Positions 60,501 through 64,000 of a DNA stretch of 64,000 nucleotides are shown here, one piece after another (position 1 is the first letter of the stretch; each line of letters starts with the position of its first letter). Origin of the DNA: Centropus unirufus (lineage: Eukaryota; Chordata; Aves; Cuculiformes; Centropidae); contig VYZI01000388.1 of assembly GCA_013397695.1 (NCBI GenBank), positions 568,744 through 632,743 on the forward strand, in the 5' to 3' direction. The notes beneath the pieces are model-generated. The model was not told the origin of the DNA, searched no databases, and worked only from the letters and a program-made list of their open reading frames with translations. A program made the position numbers and the translations under genes.

Positions 60501-63500
60501 GGGCTTTGCAGCTTCTCAGCAAAGCAATCTGGCCCACAGCAGAAGTGAGAGAAATTTGCATAGATTTATGCTGGCAAGGAGGGAGAAGGTTTCTAGGGCA
60601 GCTGAAGTTTGTGCTCACCGTTCTACGGTTTGATAAAGAGGAGCTTTAAAAAGAACCCACCGAACAAGCAGCTTTCTTCAGAGCAAGTGCTGCTATTTTT
60701 ACAGGAAGTTAAAAGTCACCACAATTAAGTCATTTTACTTCCTAAAGAAGGAAACAAAATAGAGCAGCCGTGCTTATGTTCAAAGCATTGACATAGGTTC
60801 CCTCAAGCACCTCATACCAGCTGCTCCTTCCACAGGTTTTAGGGATCGGTTCATCCTTTAAAAGGTGGCTGAGGTTTGTCCCACAGATGCAGCCCCCAGG
60901 GAGCAGCTGACAGCTCCTTGGAGACCTGGGCCTCCCTACACAAAGCATCTTCAAGCCACCCCCTGGACATCGGTTGTGCCTGAAAAATCCCTTTGGCAGC
61001 TGAGCAGAGGCTGAGGTGGCTGCTCTGCTCTGCCACAGCCAGTTCACCAACAGGAATCGGGGAAACCACCTCAAAACGGCTCAGGTGGGCCCTGTGCTGA
61101 GGCACCCGGGCCAGGAGCAGCATCGCCCGCCGACTGCAAACTCCTCTGTGGGAGCAAGGAACAGAAGTTCCAGGTTCCAGAAGTTAATACTCAGTTAGGA
61201 AACAAAAATTCACACACAAAGTTCTAAAACCATTCAACTAATTCCAGCACCTTTGGTTCTAAATTCTCTGCCTCAAGGAACGGATGAGTTGCTTAATTCA
61301 GGGGGCAACCCTTTTCTCCAGACCCTCTTGGGTGTCAGGAAGCACCTTTGAACCCACAGCATTTCAGCTGTTCTGGCTCCTGTAGCTTCCCCCCTTTTGC
61401 ACGCAGCCTAAAAAAGCAAAACTACTCGTATCAGCCATTTACCATTATTTCAATGTTAAAAAAAAAAGAAAAAAAGCTTTAGTGAAACATTTTTTTCCTG
61501 GAAAAAGATATTATTAAAAAGGCCGAATTAAGAAATGGTAGTTGCAGATATTCTACGCTACCCAGAGGCCACGTGTTGGACACTTCAGAGAGCAGGAATC
61601 TTTCCAAGTTCAACTTGTGCTTTCCCAAACCAAACAAGACATAAACCACAGAAGCCTGCCCGCTCTTCAGCTTCTGGGAAGATGACAGATGAAGTCGTTC
61701 ATTGTGGTGGCAGCCAAATAACGTGGTACACGCACGCACTCCCCACCCACCCCGCTCCTGAGAAATCCCCTCTTATTTAAAGGGAATCTTCTCTACGAAG
61801 AACTGAACCTTTTTCTGGCACGCTCTGTAATTGTCACTTTTTTCTATTTACTTCAATGGTCCCCACAGTGTTTGACGTTAAGGAGACTGTGAAAGAGCGG
61901 CCACATTGGTCTGACATTCCATTTTAAAATAGAGCTGTTTGCAAAGGAGCCGCTCCAGAGGTTCTAAACTAAACAATGGATTGCAACCCGCTGCTTAAAA
62001 TTAGCTGTTGCGGTTTGGTTTTAGATATTCCTAGTAACAAACTCAATCTGGTTGCTCTCTCTCGGTTGACTTTATTGCACCTAGCAATCTGTGAGGCCAA
62101 TAATAGAAAGTTCAGTTAAAATATAGCTATTAGTGTTCCTAAAGATAGCCCAGTGCATGTGTCACAGGCCTGAAATCATTCTCTAGATGGTTTTTTTTCT
62201 GGTCAAAGGACAATAAGTGCTTGGCTAGGACTTAGAGCTCTACATGCTTTTAGGATGAAATAGTTTGTCAATATTAAAACTAGACAGGAAGAAAACTTGC
62301 AGGAGGGAAGGAACTAAACCCTGGAATGTGTTTGAACTCTTATTCCGTATTTAATGTAAAGAACCCCAAAGAGCAAGTGCTTAACCATCAAAGGCATCCC
62401 ATATTTCTCTCCCGAAATCCTTGGTTAACCTACATTGTCTACTAATGAAGCAGTTTGCCCCAGTTAATTGGCAAAGGCAGCCCTTGAGCTTCTTTCCAGC
62501 AGGAAACTAATTAAATAGATTGAAGAGCCAAACGGGGCTACTTTAAAAACAAACAGGAGGGAGGAGCTGCGAAGCTGGCTGCAGCTTCTCCACAGCAGTT
62601 GGACCAAGCATTTGTTCAAAACCCGGAGACACGAGGGCCGGGCATCTCCTTCCCACCAGGCAGCACAGAGCGGAGCGAGCAACACGATCCGGGGTGGCTT
62701 CAGCTCTTGTTGAAGAGCCCACAACAGGACAGAAATTCAAGGTTTCTTTCACCCGTCCCAAACACCGTTCCAGTCGGAGAACACAGAGCTCTTTGCACCG
62801 GACTGGCACCAGCTGAAAGCCAAGGCAATGCTACAGGAGCTTGAAGGCTGGGAAGTCTAATGGCTAAAGTCACACAGCTGGGTTAATTGGGAATTTGGGA
62901 ATATGACTGATAGAGCAACTAGGTCAGTAACTTATTAACTACAGGAACGTTGTAGGCTATCGATACCTTGAAAGAGCAAAAATCTCCCCACTGCACTACG
63001 GAAAGTCTACAGAAGGCAGCAAAAATGAGAAGGACGTGCAGACCAGAAACATCCAGACAGAAGATTTAAAACCATATCAAGCACAAGCTGACCACTTGGT
63101 GCTCCTGTGTGGTCATGCCATGGCAAATGAATAATGGTACCCAACCATTAATAAAAGTGACTGATAAATACATATATCACGAGAAAAAAATAAATGCAAA
63201 GACATATACAGGAAACTGATTACGATCACAATGAAATAGCCCCAGGCTGCTGGGCAGAGACCTCCTCCCTTATGTGCTTTTTCAGTACAGATTCTTGCCC
63301 TTGAGCCCAACGCTTCAATACCAAGTGATGAACTAGACTTAATTTCTAACCATAGGCTTAAATAAACCGAGGCGGTTTAAGTAGGTTGCACCAATACCTG
63401 CTTGCGACCTGAAATAACCAGGAGGCCAGAGATCCCTGCAATGCCAGCAGTGGTTGGAGACCTGGCAGATGGAAAAAGCAGGCAATGCGGTACTCGGTGC

Positions 63501-64000
63501 CTAAGGCAATATAATTATCCTGCGCCACAGACAGTTTGTGCTCTCTCCTGTCTTCTCCACTAATACTCAAAATGAAATGTTTTCAGCTGGAGAGCCTGGC
63601 TTTGTGTTTTGCTTAAAGAAAGCTCGGTTAAAAAGTGGTTGTTGTGCTTGGACCAGCAAGTGGTGAGGTTTGAGAGGGCTCCAAGTTCCTGGAGAAGTTC
63701 CTTCCACAGGCTCTGAGAAAACGAGTTTGCTCGCCCAGCTCAGCTTGTGCCTGAGCCAGAGCAGCCACCAGCCCAATTCCTCCTCAGCCCTGGGCTCGTC
63801 TTTACAGAAAGGAGAACCAGCGCCTCAAAGGGATGGCAGATGCATGAAAAGGACTGGTGAGCAATACGGGAAGCTGAAAATCAGCCTCGTACCACGGCAG
63901 CAAAGGAAAGGGATGAAGCTGGCAGGTCCTTTCCCTGAGATGGAGTTCTTTGATAGCTTCATTCCCTCCTGTCCTGCAGGGTGGTTTCAAGCCAACCTGC
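60501..64000. other. Upstream intron or 5' flank, nothing recognised
   Basis: No CR1 and no exon recognised. In mammals RSAD2 lies upstream of RNF144A. I looked for radical-SAM coding sequence here and saw none, so any such neighbour is outside the window. Confidence 0.5.

Overview
This is vertebrate nuclear DNA, almost certainly from a bird. There are no bacterial-style operons. The dominant interspersed repeat is the CR1 LINE, recognisable by its 3' tails (ATTCTATG-type) and by a repeated block encoding nothing in itself. The only intact protein-coding gene I can support is RNF144A on the minus strand. It is split into seven coding exons between 20994 and 46751, and they join in frame, with GT-AG introns, to a 292-residue RING-IBR-RING E3 ubiquitin ligase with a C-terminal membrane anchor. 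I cannot name the species.

Layout. 1-15030 is intergenic DNA downstream of RNF144A. It holds CR1 fragments, a solo retroviral LTR with a perfect 6-bp target-site duplication (6879-7415), a decayed retroviral env relic (about 8645-9211) and a small CpG-rich patch (12755-12945). 15030-20993 contains no recognised CR1 and probably includes the RNF144A 3' UTR. 20994-30303 holds coding exons 7 to 2. At 29338-32628 a 1645-bp block occurs twice in tandem, separated by one N, so coding exons 2 and 3 appear twice. This looks like an unmerged haplotype or contig overlap. 31950-46616 is a long intron with many CR1 copies, a second LTR-like element (about 38661-39041) and a CpG-rich patch (about 42980-43500). 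46617-46762 is the exon carrying the start codon. 46763-64000 lies upstream (5' intron and/or 5' flank) and contains CR1 copies, a 655-bp assembly gap next to a pentanucleotide repeat, and a CpG-rich patch at 60350-60500. No further gene was recognised there.

I did not find an undescribed biological system. The observations most worth checking are the exon-bearing duplication, the env relic, a pair of CR1 copies sharing the same foreign 5' extension, a 134-bp repeat present in two RNF144A introns, and inverted CR1 copies flanking coding exons 2-3.
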